Shown one piece after another: positions 28,658 to 38,192 of a stretch of DNA of 64,000 nucleotides. The position numbers were made by a program, and so were the translations under genes. How positions within the stretch are numbered: position 1 is the stretch's first letter; each line of letters begins with the position of its first letter. The notes below the pieces were generated by a model that was not told the DNA's origin, did no database searches, and worked only from the letters and a program-made list of their open reading frames with translations. The DNA is from Anaerobaca lacustris (GTDB taxonomy: Bacteria; Planctomycetota; Phycisphaerae; Sedimentisphaerales; Anaerobacaceae): assembly GCF_030012215.1 (NCBI RefSeq), contig NZ_JASCXX010000004.1, forward strand, positions 124,001-188,000. The letters are read 5' to 3'.

Positions 28658-28993
28658 ATGACATCATCACAAAAAGCCTTCGCCTTGGAACTGGACAGCA
28701 ACCCGGAATATCAAAGGCTGCTGGAAGGCACACCTCAGACCTGTGGGATGCGGTCGGGCCGTGTCTACCTCGAAGCCGGCGAGTCCTGCGGACAGCACAG
28801 CACCAAGGACCACGAAGAGCTGCTGGTCTTCCTGGCCGGTGAAGGCGTGGTCCACATTGGTGACGATGTCGATCTCAAGGTCGGTTTGGGAAAGGTGGCC
28901 TACATCCCCCCCAGAACGCTACACGACGTGGAAAACACCGGCAGCGAACCTCTCGCCTACATCTACTGCGTCGCACCGGCAAGCGTCGAGTGA
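28658..28993 (+). CDS. Small cupin-domain protein
   Basis: A 111-aa single-domain cupin. The two conserved motifs are recognisable as SCGQHSTKDHEELLVFLAGEG (metal-binding His and Glu residues) and YIPPRTLHDVENTG. AAGGAG precedes the ATG by a good distance. Small cupins of this type are isomerases, dioxygenases or ligand-binding proteins; the substrate cannot be predicted. It is transcribed divergently from the Ni/Co transporter and is followed by an intrinsic terminator, so it forms a single-gene unit. Confidence 0.87.
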   Translation: MTSSQKAFALELDSNPEYQRLLEGTPQTCGMRSGRVYLEAGESCGQHSTKDHEELLVFLAGEGVVHIGDDVDLKVGLGKVAYIPPRTLHDVENTGSEPLAYIYCVAPASVE

Positions 28994-29027
28994 TCCAGAC
29001 GGTTGCCTGCTCTGCATCGGCAGTGGG

Positions 29028-29073
29028 AGGGCCGTCTCCGGGGAGCGGGGGCTCCATCGCTACGGCCCTTTTT
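29028..29073 (+). terminator. Rho-independent terminator after cupin gene
   Basis: AGGGCCGT and ACGGCCCT form the outer stem, an inner GGAGC/GCTCC pairing extends it, and a TTTT run follows immediately. Confidence 0.75.
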
Positions 29074-29400
29074 CCTCCACGCGCCCAACTTGAGAGCCTC
29101 GTCTGACAAATCCCTCCCTTGACGAGAATAAAACCGCAACCACAAGCGTCTATTGCCATGAACACCGTGCTGTGCCAAGGAGAACATCGTGATGGCTCGT
29201 GCGACAGCGACTTCATTCACCCCTTCGGATCGGACCACCCGAACGACAGCACGCCCACGCGATGCAACGATTCGAGCCCATGGCGTCGGATCAGAGAGGT
29301 GAAGGCGCGACTCCGTTCGGTTGACTTGGCGACAGCCGACGGATATACTGGATTGGGTTGGCTGTAATTGAGGTTCTTTGCTCTGTTGGAGAAAAGGCTC
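29074..29400. other. Intergenic region, possible small ORF only
   Basis: About 330 bases between the terminator and the TPR-like gene. Apart from a 36-codon ORF with a good ribosome site (29192-29302, listed separately) I see no gene. The stretch around 29110-29160 is less GC-rich and may carry a promoter. Confidence 0.4.
29192..29302 (+). CDS. Possible 36-aa basic small protein
   Basis: ATG preceded by AAGGAG at ideal spacing, opening MARATATSF and then rich in Arg, Thr and Ala (TTRTTARPRDA), ending TGA. No family is recognised and the composition is also what random GC-rich sequence gives, so this is tentative. Confidence 0.2.
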   Translation: MARATATSFTPSDRTTRTTARPRDATIRAHGVGSER

Positions 29401-30384
29401 ATGGACTCGGAAAAAGACAGCCACGTTCGGCAATTCAAATGGCACGTCACCGTGATCGGCACCGCGTTGGGATTCGTCTTGCTGCTGGCGCTGTTCACCC
29501 GGACCTTCGAGAACACCGAGGCGCTGCGCAACCTCGTGTTTCTGCTGGGCTCGCTGATCTTTCTTGGGGCCCTTCTGGCCATGCTCTCGCGCGTTTCCGG
29601 GATCGTCGAGACGCTTCGCGACAACAGCGCCAAGATGGCCGAGGCAGCCAAGGCCCTGGAAGACATCCGCAGCGACCTGGTCCAGATCAACCACAGCACG
29701 CGCATCAGCGACTCGGTCAAGGCCATCGCGTTTCGCGAGGACGACCGCCAGTCGTTGCGCGAGGCCGTCTTCGAAAAGCTCAAGCAGAGGGACTTCGAGA
29801 GCGCGTACGAGATCATCGACGAAATCAGCATCCACTCGGGGTACCGGACACTGGCCGCCGAGCTTCGCCAGCAGGTGGACACGTACCGCAACGCTACCGA
29901 AGACGAGCGGATCGATCAGGCCATCGAGCACATCAGGACACACTTCCGGAACGCTCGCTGGGCTAAGGCCAGTATCCAGATCGAGGCGCTGATCAAGGAG
30001 CATCCCGACTCGGAAAAGGCCCGGGCCATGCGCCAGCAGTTGATCGACAACAAGGAGGAGCGGAAGAAGATCCTGATGGCAGCCTGGGACGATGCCGTCC
30101 AGCAGCAGGACACCGATCGCAGCCTGGCGATCCTTCGGGAATTGGACATGTATCTGACGCCCAACGAGGGTTTGGCTCTGCAGGAGGCGGCGCGGGACGT
30201 GTTCAAGACGAAGCTGCACAACATGGGCGTTCAGTTCGCGATGGCGATTTCGGACAAGCAGTGGGAAGCGGCGTTGGAGGTGGGCCAGCAGATCATTCGG
30301 GACTTCCCGAACAGCCGCATGGCCACAGAAATTCAGGGCAAGATCAGCGTGCTTCGCCAGAACGTCGAGCTACAGCACGCGTGA
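29401..30384 (+). CDS. Membrane-anchored TPR-like protein
   Basis: A 327-aa protein. ATG 29401 follows GGAGAAAAGG. Two adjacent membrane helices (VIGTALGFVLLLALF and LVFLLGSLIFLGALLAML) lie within the first 80 residues, followed by a helical linker (about 80-120) and a helical-repeat region (about 130-320) with TPR-like pairs such as FESAYEIIDEISIHSGY and WEAALEVGQQIIRDFPNS. TPR repeats usually mediate protein-protein contacts, so a scaffold role at the membrane is plausible. It is convergent with the DUF2617 gene. Function unknown. Confidence 0.75.
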   Translation: MDSEKDSHVRQFKWHVTVIGTALGFVLLLALFTRTFENTEALRNLVFLLGSLIFLGALLAMLSRVSGIVETLRDNSAKMAEAAKALEDIRSDLVQINHSTRISDSVKAIAFREDDRQSLREAVFEKLKQRDFESAYEIIDEISIHSGYRTLAAELRQQVDTYRNATEDERIDQAIEHIRTHFRNARWAKASIQIEALIKEHPDSEKARAMRQQLIDNKEERKKILMAAWDDAVQQQDTDRSLAILRELDMYLTPNEGLALQEAARDVFKTKLHNMGVQFAMAISDKQWEAALEVGQQIIRDFPNSRMATEIQGKISVLRQNVELQHA

Positions 30385-30393
30385 CAACTGCGT

Positions 30394-30939
30394 CTACTGG
30401 AAATCGAAGAGCGACTGCGTCTTGATCATCGTCACCTGATCGGGATAGGCGGCGAAGGTGTGGATGTGCAGTTCGCTGCGTCGCGCCTCGAAGTCCACGT
30501 AGCAGAACGGCTGCAATCCGTCGAGCTCCAACTCGGGGAATTTCACAAAGACCCCGCGATTGCGGGCGAATCGCTCCAAATCGGCGTAGCTCTGCCGATA
30601 GAGATTGGGGCTCATCTTCTCGACCTGGAAATCGGTCATGTAACTGACCCCGCGACTGAGCGTGCACTTGTGGGTGCGCGGGCCGCGGAACTGGAATCGC
30701 TCGACCAAGCCGCGATGCGGAAGCAATTGCCCCGGCGTACTGACGACCTCGCTGAGGCACACATCGCCGGAAAACACGCTCACGACGTGGGTGCAGCCGG
30801 TGACCCAGATCAGCGCCTCGTACTTCTCCGTCTTGAGTTGCCGGGTGGCGTAGAGCTGGAAAAGTTCCGGGTGCAAAGGCCTCTGGAAGAGACTGAACGT
30901 CAGTTGGTCAACGGCGACATTGGCTTGTGGCGATTCCAT
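30394..30939 (-). CDS. DUF2617-family protein
   Basis: A 181-aa cytoplasmic protein matching the planctomycete form of DUF2617: HPELFQLYATRQL, a central THVVSVFSGDVCLSEV, YMTDFQVEKMSPNLY, and a C-terminal ELHIHTFAAYPDQVTMIKTQSL. Function is not known for this family. The ATG at 30939 is preferred because it restores the usual N-terminus (MESPQANVAVDQLTF); an ATG 27 bases upstream is possible. A perfect 14-bp palindrome lies 75 bases upstream. Confidence 0.78.
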   Translation of the reverse strand: MESPQANVAVDQLTFSLFQRPLHPELFQLYATRQLKTEKYEALIWVTGCTHVVSVFSGDVCLSEVVSTPGQLLPHRGLVERFQFRGPRTHKCTLSRGVSYMTDFQVEKMSPNLYRQSYADLERFARNRGVFVKFPELELDGLQPFCYVDFEARRSELHIHTFAAYPDQVTMIKTQSLFDFQ

Positions 30940-31013
30940 CACGCAGAACCTCAAAAACGCGGCCATTTATTTCAGCGTATTGTATCAGAACCGCTGTAGG
31001 CGTTCAAGCGTAA

Positions 31014-31027
31014 TATCAGTACTGATA
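31014..31027. promoter_or_regulatory. Perfect 14-bp palindrome upstream of DUF2617 gene
   Basis: TATCAGTACTGATA is perfectly self-complementary and AT-rich against its surroundings. It sits in the promoter region of the minus-strand DUF2617 gene, where a dimeric repressor site would be expected. Confidence 0.4.
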
Positions 31028-31145
31028 GGCCGTTACGAGCCCCTTATGGGACGATTGTCTCGCAAGCCCATGACAGAGCGAGACTAAGAACCATATGGAA
31101 TTTTTCGCCGCCCGGTTCGAAAAAAAGAGGGAACCCCCCAGACGT

Positions 31146-32081
31146 TCAATGGTCAAAGACAAGCGCGTTGATCAGCGTGGCGATAATGTCGTAAAACGCG
31201 TGCGTGCCGGCCGTGATGCCGAACCCTCGAATGGCGAACAGCGCGGCAAAGTAGACCCCGGCGATCGTCCGAAAACTGAACTCCGTCCAGTTGAACGGAG
31301 CGTTGCAGCCGAATTGTCCGTCCAGAACGACGATGTGATGGTGGGCGCTGAACAGGGCCGCTGAAATCAGCACGCTCGAGACGATCGCGTTGGCATGACT
31401 CAGTCCGAGCAGGTCCTGAAAGAGCATCATCAGCAGGCAGATCAGGATCAGTCGGAAGACCAGCTCCTCGTAGATGCCCGCCCCAACGCCGGTGACGATG
31501 TTCGCCATCAGCGACGGCCCGCCGTTCTTCGCTTCGGCCATCAGCGGCGCCACCCCCTGCCGAACGGGCTCAGCCGGCCCACCGGTGCGGCCGTCGACGA
31601 CGTGCGCCACTGCGGCGAGCGTGTTGCCGTCGAGCCGGGGCGACCCGTCCGGCGCGACCGACCGACTGTTGAAGAACAGACTCAGGACGATCAACGGAAC
31701 CGCCAGAAGCATGCACTCCACAACCATCGGGATGTAATCTCCTGCGCAGAAATACCATCTTTTGCGCGAGGCCAATTGCAGACCGATAAGAATGAGGATC
31801 ACAACCAGGGGCGGCGCGATCCAGGCGATCCGGCTGCTGGTGCCGAGATACTGAAGCAACTGCTGGAGCCACACGAAGGCGACCACGCGGACCTGCGAAC
31901 GGTTCAGCATGTCGGTATTGATCAGGATCGTGCCAATCTCATAGAAGATGATGAACGGCAACAGGAAGACGATCGCGTACACCGGCCGGCTGGTGCGCTC
32001 CAGATAGGAGTCGCTCTCGTAGTTGAGCAACTGGCTCGTCGAGTAGCTTGGCTTGCTTTCGTTCTTCTTCCGGCCGGCCAT
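31146..32081 (-). CDS. CPBP-family intramembrane metalloprotease
   Basis: A 311-aa multipass membrane protein of the CPBP (CAAX protease and bacteriocin-processing, Abi) family. Motif 1 is EELVFRL (the EExxxR glutamates), motif 2 is FSAHHHIV with the metal-binding His, and motif 3 is the late GTHAFYD. About seven to eight membrane helices, plus a hydrophilic insertion near residues 155-200 that is longer than usual. The ATG at 32081 is preferred to an in-frame TTG two codons upstream. Roles in this family range from prenyl-protein processing to bacteriocin self-immunity; the one here is unknown. Confidence 0.85.
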   Translation of the reverse strand: MAGRKKNESKPSYSTSQLLNYESDSYLERTSRPVYAIVFLLPFIIFYEIGTILINTDMLNRSQVRVVAFVWLQQLLQYLGTSSRIAWIAPPLVVILILIGLQLASRKRWYFCAGDYIPMVVECMLLAVPLIVLSLFFNSRSVAPDGSPRLDGNTLAAVAHVVDGRTGGPAEPVRQGVAPLMAEAKNGGPSLMANIVTGVGAGIYEELVFRLILICLLMMLFQDLLGLSHANAIVSSVLISAALFSAHHHIVVLDGQFGCNAPFNWTEFSFRTIAGVYFAALFAIRGFGITAGTHAFYDIIATLINALVFDH

Positions 32082-32269
32082 CTGCAAAGCACCACAGGTC
32101 CCGTTCGTTCTGCCCCCTGACCCGGCGCTCGATCGCGGTCGCCCGGGCGATGACGCCCGCAGTTTACTTCACGGCGAACGGGATTACAATAGCGGCGGCC
32201 GTGCCTTTATCTGACCCGGCGCACGGCAACAAAGGCAGAGTCAAGCAAGGCAACGGGGAGCCGCACCCA

Positions 32270-32938
32270 ATGACAACGCGACAGCAGTTGATGAACATCT
32301 ACGAGCGTCTGTTCGATGCCTTCGGCCCGCAGCACTGGTGGCCGGGCCGGACGCGATTCGAGATCATCGTCGGCGCGATCCTGACGCAGAACACGAGCTG
32401 GACGAACGTCGCGCGGGCCATCGCGAATTTGCAGGCGGCCGGCCGTCTGGATCCGGACCGGCTACACGGGCTCGATGCAGCCGAACTGGAGCCGCTGATC
32501 CGCCCGGCCGGTTACTTCCGCCTCAAAGCCAAGCGATTGCGGAACTTCACGCAGTGGCTCTTCGAAGCGTACGGCGGCTCGCTCGATGCGCTCGAGGCCG
32601 TCGAGACCCGCCGCCTGCGTGAGGAACTGCTGGGTATCTCGGGCATCGGCCCGGAGACCGCCGATTCGATCCTTCTGTACGCGATGGATCGCCCCGTTTT
32701 CGTGGTGGACACCTACACCGCCCGCGTCGCCGTCCGGCACGGGCTCATCGAGCCGGACATCAACTACGAGCAGTTGCAGTATCTCTTCGAGTCCAACCTC
32801 GAACCCGATGTGACGCTGTTCAACGAATACCACGCCCTGCTCGTCCGCACCGGCAAGGACTTCTGCAAGCCCACCCCCAGGTGCCCCGCCTGCCCGCTCA
32901 ACGACCTGCCCCACGAAGTTCAAATCGAGAGCGCCTGA
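32270..32938 (+). CDS. Endonuclease III-like DNA glycosylase
   Basis: A 222-aa HhH-GPD-superfamily protein that would excise damaged bases. The helix-hairpin-helix plus GPD region reads LLGISGIGPETADSIL then VFVVDTYTARV, with the catalytic Asp (VDTYTAR) kept but Glu at the position of the EndoIII lyase Lys (usually GxGRKTA), so it may be a monofunctional glycosylase. The iron-sulphur motif is incomplete: FCKPTPRCPACP gives three Cys, and the fourth is missing in LNDLPHEV. The start follows GGGGAG at nine bases. Confidence 0.88.
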   Translation: MTTRQQLMNIYERLFDAFGPQHWWPGRTRFEIIVGAILTQNTSWTNVARAIANLQAAGRLDPDRLHGLDAAELEPLIRPAGYFRLKAKRLRNFTQWLFEAYGGSLDALEAVETRRLREELLGISGIGPETADSILLYAMDRPVFVVDTYTARVAVRHGLIEPDINYEQLQYLFESNLEPDVTLFNEYHALLVRTGKDFCKPTPRCPACPLNDLPHEVQIESA

Positions 32939-32960
32939 TCCGCCTGGGCGGCAGAGCGGG

Positions 32961-33773
32961 TTAGGCGGAGAGTTGTGGATAGGCCCCCCGAATCCGACCG
33001 GGATGGAAGATCAACTCCCCTGCCTCCAGGTCTCGTCGCAGTTGTGTCGGGTCAGCCCTATAGAGCCCGCCTTGACAGTCGAGCACGCATGTACCCGCTT
33101 GCTCTGCCGGAAGGATCGCAACCATCGCTTGAGCCTCTTCCAGCAGGCAACGCCATCTTCGCGACAGATCGCCAAGATCCGGCGGCGGACCGTCGAACGA
33201 CAGCCCCTCCAGTTCCGCGGGCGCATAGTGTCCGGAACGTCCGGCCTGCTCCAGGATGGTCAGAGGACCAAAGCCCGGGTCCTTGCCACAAGCCGCCCAA
33301 GCCAGATAGCCCAAGGGTTGAATCCGCTCGTGACAAGTGATCATGTCGATCCAATCGCGAATCTCGAGCCGTCCCGCCAACGCCAGGACCTTGTTCGTCG
33401 CCAGATCGAATGGATGCAGCACCAGTCCAAACTCCTCGTGCTCGACCAGAGGGAAAAACCGAAAGGCGCTGTCGCGCGTCCACTGCATCAACACCGCATC
33501 GACACCTTTGCCGACGACGGCCTCGACGTATCCCGGGCGTTCGCGCGTGGCGCGCAATTCGTAGCCCCGGCTTTCGAGCAACTTGCGGTCGGCCTGCCAT
33601 GTGGCATCCAGAGCCTCAAGACTGTCATGAAACAAATCGATATCTCGGGAGACCCGGCTTCCGCCCGTCAGGAGGTTCAATGCCGCCCCTCCCGCCACGT
33701 AGGCCTCGCCCTGTTCGATGCGGTTGGCTGCTATGAGGTGGCAGAGGGTCTGCTGGAATCGGGTGAGAGCCAT
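32961..33773 (-). CDS. AbiEii-like nucleotidyltransferase
   Basis: A 270-aa protein whose N-terminal half fits the AbiEii/nucleotidyltransferase-toxin fold: EAYVAGGAALNLLTGGSRVSRDIDLFHDS (given in two parts: AYVAGGAALNL and SRDIDLFHD) carries the GG/GS and DID metal-binding residues. The central region has DLATNKVLALAGR, also typical. The C-terminal third has no clear match. It overlaps the small gene upstream by 43 bases, with GGGGGAA as ribosome site inside that gene, so the pair is tightly coupled. AbiEii proteins act as toxins in type IV toxin-antitoxin or abortive-infection pairs, which is the working hypothesis here. Confidence 0.76.
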   Translation of the reverse strand: MALTRFQQTLCHLIAANRIEQGEAYVAGGAALNLLTGGSRVSRDIDLFHDSLEALDATWQADRKLLESRGYELRATRERPGYVEAVVGKGVDAVLMQWTRDSAFRFFPLVEHEEFGLVLHPFDLATNKVLALAGRLEIRDWIDMITCHERIQPLGYLAWAACGKDPGFGPLTILEQAGRSGHYAPAELEGLSFDGPPPDLGDLSRRWRCLLEEAQAMVAILPAEQAGTCVLDCQGGLYRADPTQLRRDLEAGELIFHPGRIRGAYPQLSA

Positions 33774-33964
33774 TGGTAGAGTTCCCCCGCCTTGCGGAAT
33801 GCCTCACGGTCGCCGTACCGGCGGATGTAATCGAGCGTGCGCAGGGCCTCCTGCCGGTCGGTCGGGTAATAATCCGCTCGAAGAAACCACAGACATCGGT
33901 CCCGGTATGCATCAACCAACTGGTCGATCTGTCGGCGAACGTCTTCATCGATCCGGTCCATCAT
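33731..33964 (-). CDS. Small helical partner of the AbiEii-like protein
   Basis: A 77-aa protein beginning MMDRIDEDVRRQIDQLV, with CLWFLRADYYPTDRQEAL and LDYIRRYGDREAFRKAGEL as recognisable stretches. The same short architecture is commonly seen just upstream of nucleotidyltransferase-like genes. Its 3' end overlaps the start of the AbiEii-like gene by 43 bases in a different frame. The ribosome site is weak (GTGGCG). If the pair is a toxin-antitoxin module this would be the antitoxin, but it lacks the DNA-binding domain of classical AbiEi. Confidence 0.66.
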   Translation of the reverse strand: MMDRIDEDVRRQIDQLVDAYRDRCLWFLRADYYPTDRQEALRTLDYIRRYGDREAFRKAGELYQWLSPDSSRPSATS

Positions 33965-34124
33965 GTCGCCACGGTAGCATGTTTGGGCCGGATCGACAAG
34001 CCCATCTGGCACACTTCGTTTTGGGGTTGCGGCCGGGTGGGGTTTGGGGTAACCTGTGGGGCATGGAAGGCAAGCTCGATGGCCGTGGTACGATGGCAAT
34101 CCCTTTTGGGTGGAGGCACAGACC

Positions 34125-35465
<1,341 letters not shown>

Positions 35466-35482
35466 CATTGAGGAGCACATCC

Positions 35483-36457
35483 ATGAAGAGCAACGAACGA
35501 CGAACGATCTCCCGCCGGGGACTGCTGGGCAGTGCGGCGGCCGCAGCGGCCCTGGCCATGGCGCCGGGCGGCGCGCTGCGCCGCGTGGGCGCCCAGGCGA
35601 CGGACAAGCCCAACTCCAAATTCAACGGCGTGCAGATCGGGACGATCACCTATAGCTTCCGCGACCTGCCCGGCACCGCCGAGGACATCCTCAAATATGT
35701 CGTGCAGTGCGGGATCAGCTCGATCGAGCTGATGGGCGGACCGGTCGAACAGCACGCCGGCGTCCCGGCCGCCATGCGCGGAGGCCGCGACATGACCGAC
35801 GAGCAGCGCAAGGCCATGCAGCAGAGCCGCGAGGCGCAGCTTCAATGGCGCCTGTCGGCCCCGATGGAGAAATTCCGGGCGCTGCGGAAGATGTACAACG
35901 ACGCCGGCGTCAACATTCACATCGTCAAGTTCGGCAACATCGGCGACGGCAACATGAGCGATGGCGAGATCGACTATTACTTCAACGTCGCCAAGGCGCT
36001 CGGCGCCCGGGGCATCACCCGCGAGCTTTCGGAAGAGGCGGCCAAGCGCCTGGGGCCCATCGCCGACAAACACAAGATCATGATCGGCTTCCACAACCAC
36101 ACGCAAATGACGCCCACGACGTACGACGGGCCGATCCTGTCGTACGGCAAGTATCTCGGGATCAACTTCGACATCGGCCACTATGTCGCGGGCACCAACC
36201 AGTCGCCGATCCCGATTATCGAGAAGTTCCACGATCGGATTCTGAGCCTGCACCTGAAGGACCGCAAGGTCAACAACGGCCCGAACATGCCGTTCGGCCA
36301 GGGTGACACGCCGGTGGCGCTGGTCCTCCAGTTGCTCAAGAGAGAGAAGTGGGACATCCCGGCCGACATCGAGCTGGAGTACCGAGTCCCGCCGGGCTCG
36401 AACTCCGTCGCCGAGACGACCAAATGCGTCCAGTTCTGTAAGGAAGCGCTCGCCTGA
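35483..36457 (+). CDS. Tat-exported sugar phosphate isomerase/epimerase (TIM barrel)
   Basis: A 324-aa xylose-isomerase-like TIM-barrel protein with a Tat signal (SRRGLLGSAAAAAALA). Barrel features include IGTITYSFRDLPGTAEDIL, ISSIELMGGPVEQHAG, MIGFHNHTQM, GINFDIGHYVAG and ILSLHLKDRK; the His, Asp and Glu residues in these strands are the usual metal ligands. Family members isomerise or epimerise sugars, or act downstream of exported dehydrogenases. TGAGGAG precedes the ATG at 35483. It starts 17 bases after the oxidoreductase, consistent with one transcript. Confidence 0.9.
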   Translation: MKSNERRTISRRGLLGSAAAAAALAMAPGGALRRVGAQATDKPNSKFNGVQIGTITYSFRDLPGTAEDILKYVVQCGISSIELMGGPVEQHAGVPAAMRGGRDMTDEQRKAMQQSREAQLQWRLSAPMEKFRALRKMYNDAGVNIHIVKFGNIGDGNMSDGEIDYYFNVAKALGARGITRELSEEAAKRLGPIADKHKIMIGFHNHTQMTPTTYDGPILSYGKYLGINFDIGHYVAGTNQSPIPIIEKFHDRILSLHLKDRKVNNGPNMPFGQGDTPVALVLQLLKREKWDIPADIELEYRVPPGSNSVAETTKCVQFCKEALA

Positions 36458-36513
36458 GAGGCCGGCGCAGTTGAAATCACATACCCGATCACTTTGGTTC
36501 GGAGGTCATGGCC

Positions 36514-37947
36514 ATGTGTGAACAGTGCACGCGACGGGAATTCTTGGGGACAGGAGTAGCCGGCGGATTGTTGCTGGCCGGGGCGACATGGACACACGCA
36601 TGGGCCGCGTCATCGCCGACGCCCCGACCGAGGGGCAAGTCGCGGATCTGCGTGATCTTCACCGGCGAGCCGGCGCCGCAGGACCGCGACTGGGGGGCCG
36701 ACACCCGGCAGGTCGAGGCCGCCAAGGCCCGCCTGGCCAAGGCCGAGAAGGACCTGGGCAACGTCGAACTTCTGATCGGGCAATCGCGAAGCGCCGAGCA
36801 GACGGCCGCCCTGCTGGCCCAGGCCGGACCGGGCACGCCGGTCCTGACGATCAACACGCGGAACTTCGCCCTGACCGGCGTCGTCGGGCCTATCCTCGAA
36901 GGGGCCCATCCCATGATCGTCTTCTCGCTGCCGGCCAGCGGCCACGACTGGATGTACGCCCCCCGCTGGCACAGCCGGGGCCACCGCGTCAGCCTCATCG
37001 CCAGCAGCGACTACGACGAGCTCGAGCGGGCCCTTCGCCTGCTCAGAGTGATTCCCATGATGAAGCAGACTCGGGTCCTTCTGTTCCCGCCGGCACGCGG
37101 CACCGCGGCGGCCCAGTCTCCCGACGAGGTCAAGAAGCGGCTCGGCGCCGATGTCGTGGCCGTCGAGGAGAAGCTCTTCGACGAGATGACCGCTTCCGTG
37201 GACGACCGGGCCGTTCAGGACGAGGCCCGCTGGTGGACCCGAAACGCCAAGGAGATCATCGAGCCGAACGAAGAGGACATCCGCAAGGCCGCCCGCATCA
37301 GCATCGCCCTGCAGAACCTCATGGCCCAGCAGCAGGCCCAGGGGCTGGCCGTGGGCACCTGCATGGGCTGGCTGGCCAAGGGCTTCCCCTGCCTGGGGTT
37401 CACGCGTCTGCGCGACAACGGGATTCCCGCGGCGTGCGAGGGCGACATGGACTCGCTGCTGACCATGATCCTGTTCCAGTACCTGATCGAGCGCCCGGGC
37501 TTCCAGGGCAACGCGACGTTCGACACCTCGCGTAACGTGCTGTGGACCGCCCACTGCACGGCGCCGCTGAAGATGGACGGACCCGACGGCAAGGACGCGC
37601 CCTATCTGCTGCGCGGCCATTCCGAGGTCGCCGGTAGCGGCTGCGTGCCCGAGATTCAGTACCGCCTGGGCGAGACGATCACGCGCACCAAGCTGGTCAA
37701 CCTCGATACGATCCTCGCCTCGACGGGCAAGATCGTCGAGGTCCCGGCCAAATCCGTCCACGGCTGCCGCACCCAGATCGTCACCGAGGTCCGCGACGCC
37801 GCCAAGATGGCCGCCAACTGGAGCCGCATCCTGGAAACCGAAGACGCCATGACCCTGCTGCACCGCGTGGTCTTCTACGGCGACCACATGACCGACGTCC
37901 AGCACCTCGCCCGCCTGATGGGCATGAACGTCGTCGAAGAAGGCTGA
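36514..37947 (+). CDS. Tat-exported L-fucose isomerase-like protein
   Basis: A 477-aa protein with an N-terminal Tat-like signal (CTRREFLGTGVAGGLLLAGA). The body resembles the L-fucose/L-arabinose isomerase-like family: EEDIRKAARISIALQNLM, GTCMGWLAKGFPCLGFTRL, an acidic metal-site region CEGDMDSLLTM, and a C-terminal HSEVAGSGCVPEIQ. ATG 36514 is preferred over the ATG at 36508 because CGGAGG lies at proper distance only for it. It follows the TIM-barrel gene by 56 bases. The substrate is unknown, but the trio suggests periplasmic remodelling of a deoxy or modified sugar. Confidence 0.78.
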   Translation: MCEQCTRREFLGTGVAGGLLLAGATWTHAWAASSPTPRPRGKSRICVIFTGEPAPQDRDWGADTRQVEAAKARLAKAEKDLGNVELLIGQSRSAEQTAALLAQAGPGTPVLTINTRNFALTGVVGPILEGAHPMIVFSLPASGHDWMYAPRWHSRGHRVSLIASSDYDELERALRLLRVIPMMKQTRVLLFPPARGTAAAQSPDEVKKRLGADVVAVEEKLFDEMTASVDDRAVQDEARWWTRNAKEIIEPNEEDIRKAARISIALQNLMAQQQAQGLAVGTCMGWLAKGFPCLGFTRLRDNGIPAACEGDMDSLLTMILFQYLIERPGFQGNATFDTSRNVLWTAHCTAPLKMDGPDGKDAPYLLRGHSEVAGSGCVPEIQYRLGETITRTKLVNLDTILASTGKIVEVPAKSVHGCRTQIVTEVRDAAKMAANWSRILETEDAMTLLHRVVFYGDHMTDVQHLARLMGMNVVEEG

Positions 37948-37980
37948 TCTCGTCGCGTGTCGCTCGTAGATGCGTAGATG

Positions 37981-38043
37981 GTAGGATGGGCTTTAGCTCA
38001 TGCTGCATCTTCAATCGGCCGCATGGGCTGAAGCCCATCCTAC
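37981..38043. repeat. Inverted pair of GTAGGATGGGCTTTAGC-type REPs
   Basis: Two copies of a 23-base repeat face each other (37981-38003 and, inverted, 38021-38043) around a 17-base loop, forming a large hairpin. Each copy begins GTAGGATGGGCT and contains its own small dyad (ATGGGCT with AGCCCAT, with one mismatch in the first copy). A third copy lies inside the gene at 43013. Paired inverted REPs of this sort are typical BIME-like units. Confidence 0.8.
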
Positions 38044-38085
38044 ACGGTTCGTCATGCGTCGTGCGGATTGCGGAGCAAGCGCAGG

Positions 38086-38100
38086 GTGGGCCATGCCCAC
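38086..38100. repeat. REP-like dyad GTGGGC/GCCCAC
   Basis: GTGGGC and GCCCAC around CAT, preceded by GCAGG. Related to the GTAGGGTGGGC repeat at 53246. Confidence 0.55.
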
Positions 38101-38116
38101 CATCTCCCTTTGGATC

Positions 38117-38137
38117 GGTGTGCGGGGCACACCCTAC
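38117..38137. repeat. REP-like dyad with inverted GTAG base
   Basis: GGTGTG and CACACC around CGGGG, followed by CTAC; on the minus strand it reads GTAGGGTGTGCCCCGCACAC. Another member of the GTAG-based repeat set. Confidence 0.6.
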
Positions 38138-38192
38138 CGCTACTGCAAGCAGAGTGTATCGGGGTCAGTGCTTGGGCTGTGCGTGTCCGGGC

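Noticed and set aside
28963-30219. Long minus-strand open frame opposite the TPR-like gene
   Set aside because: Runs antisense across a terminator and the TPR-like gene; no domain and no start signal.
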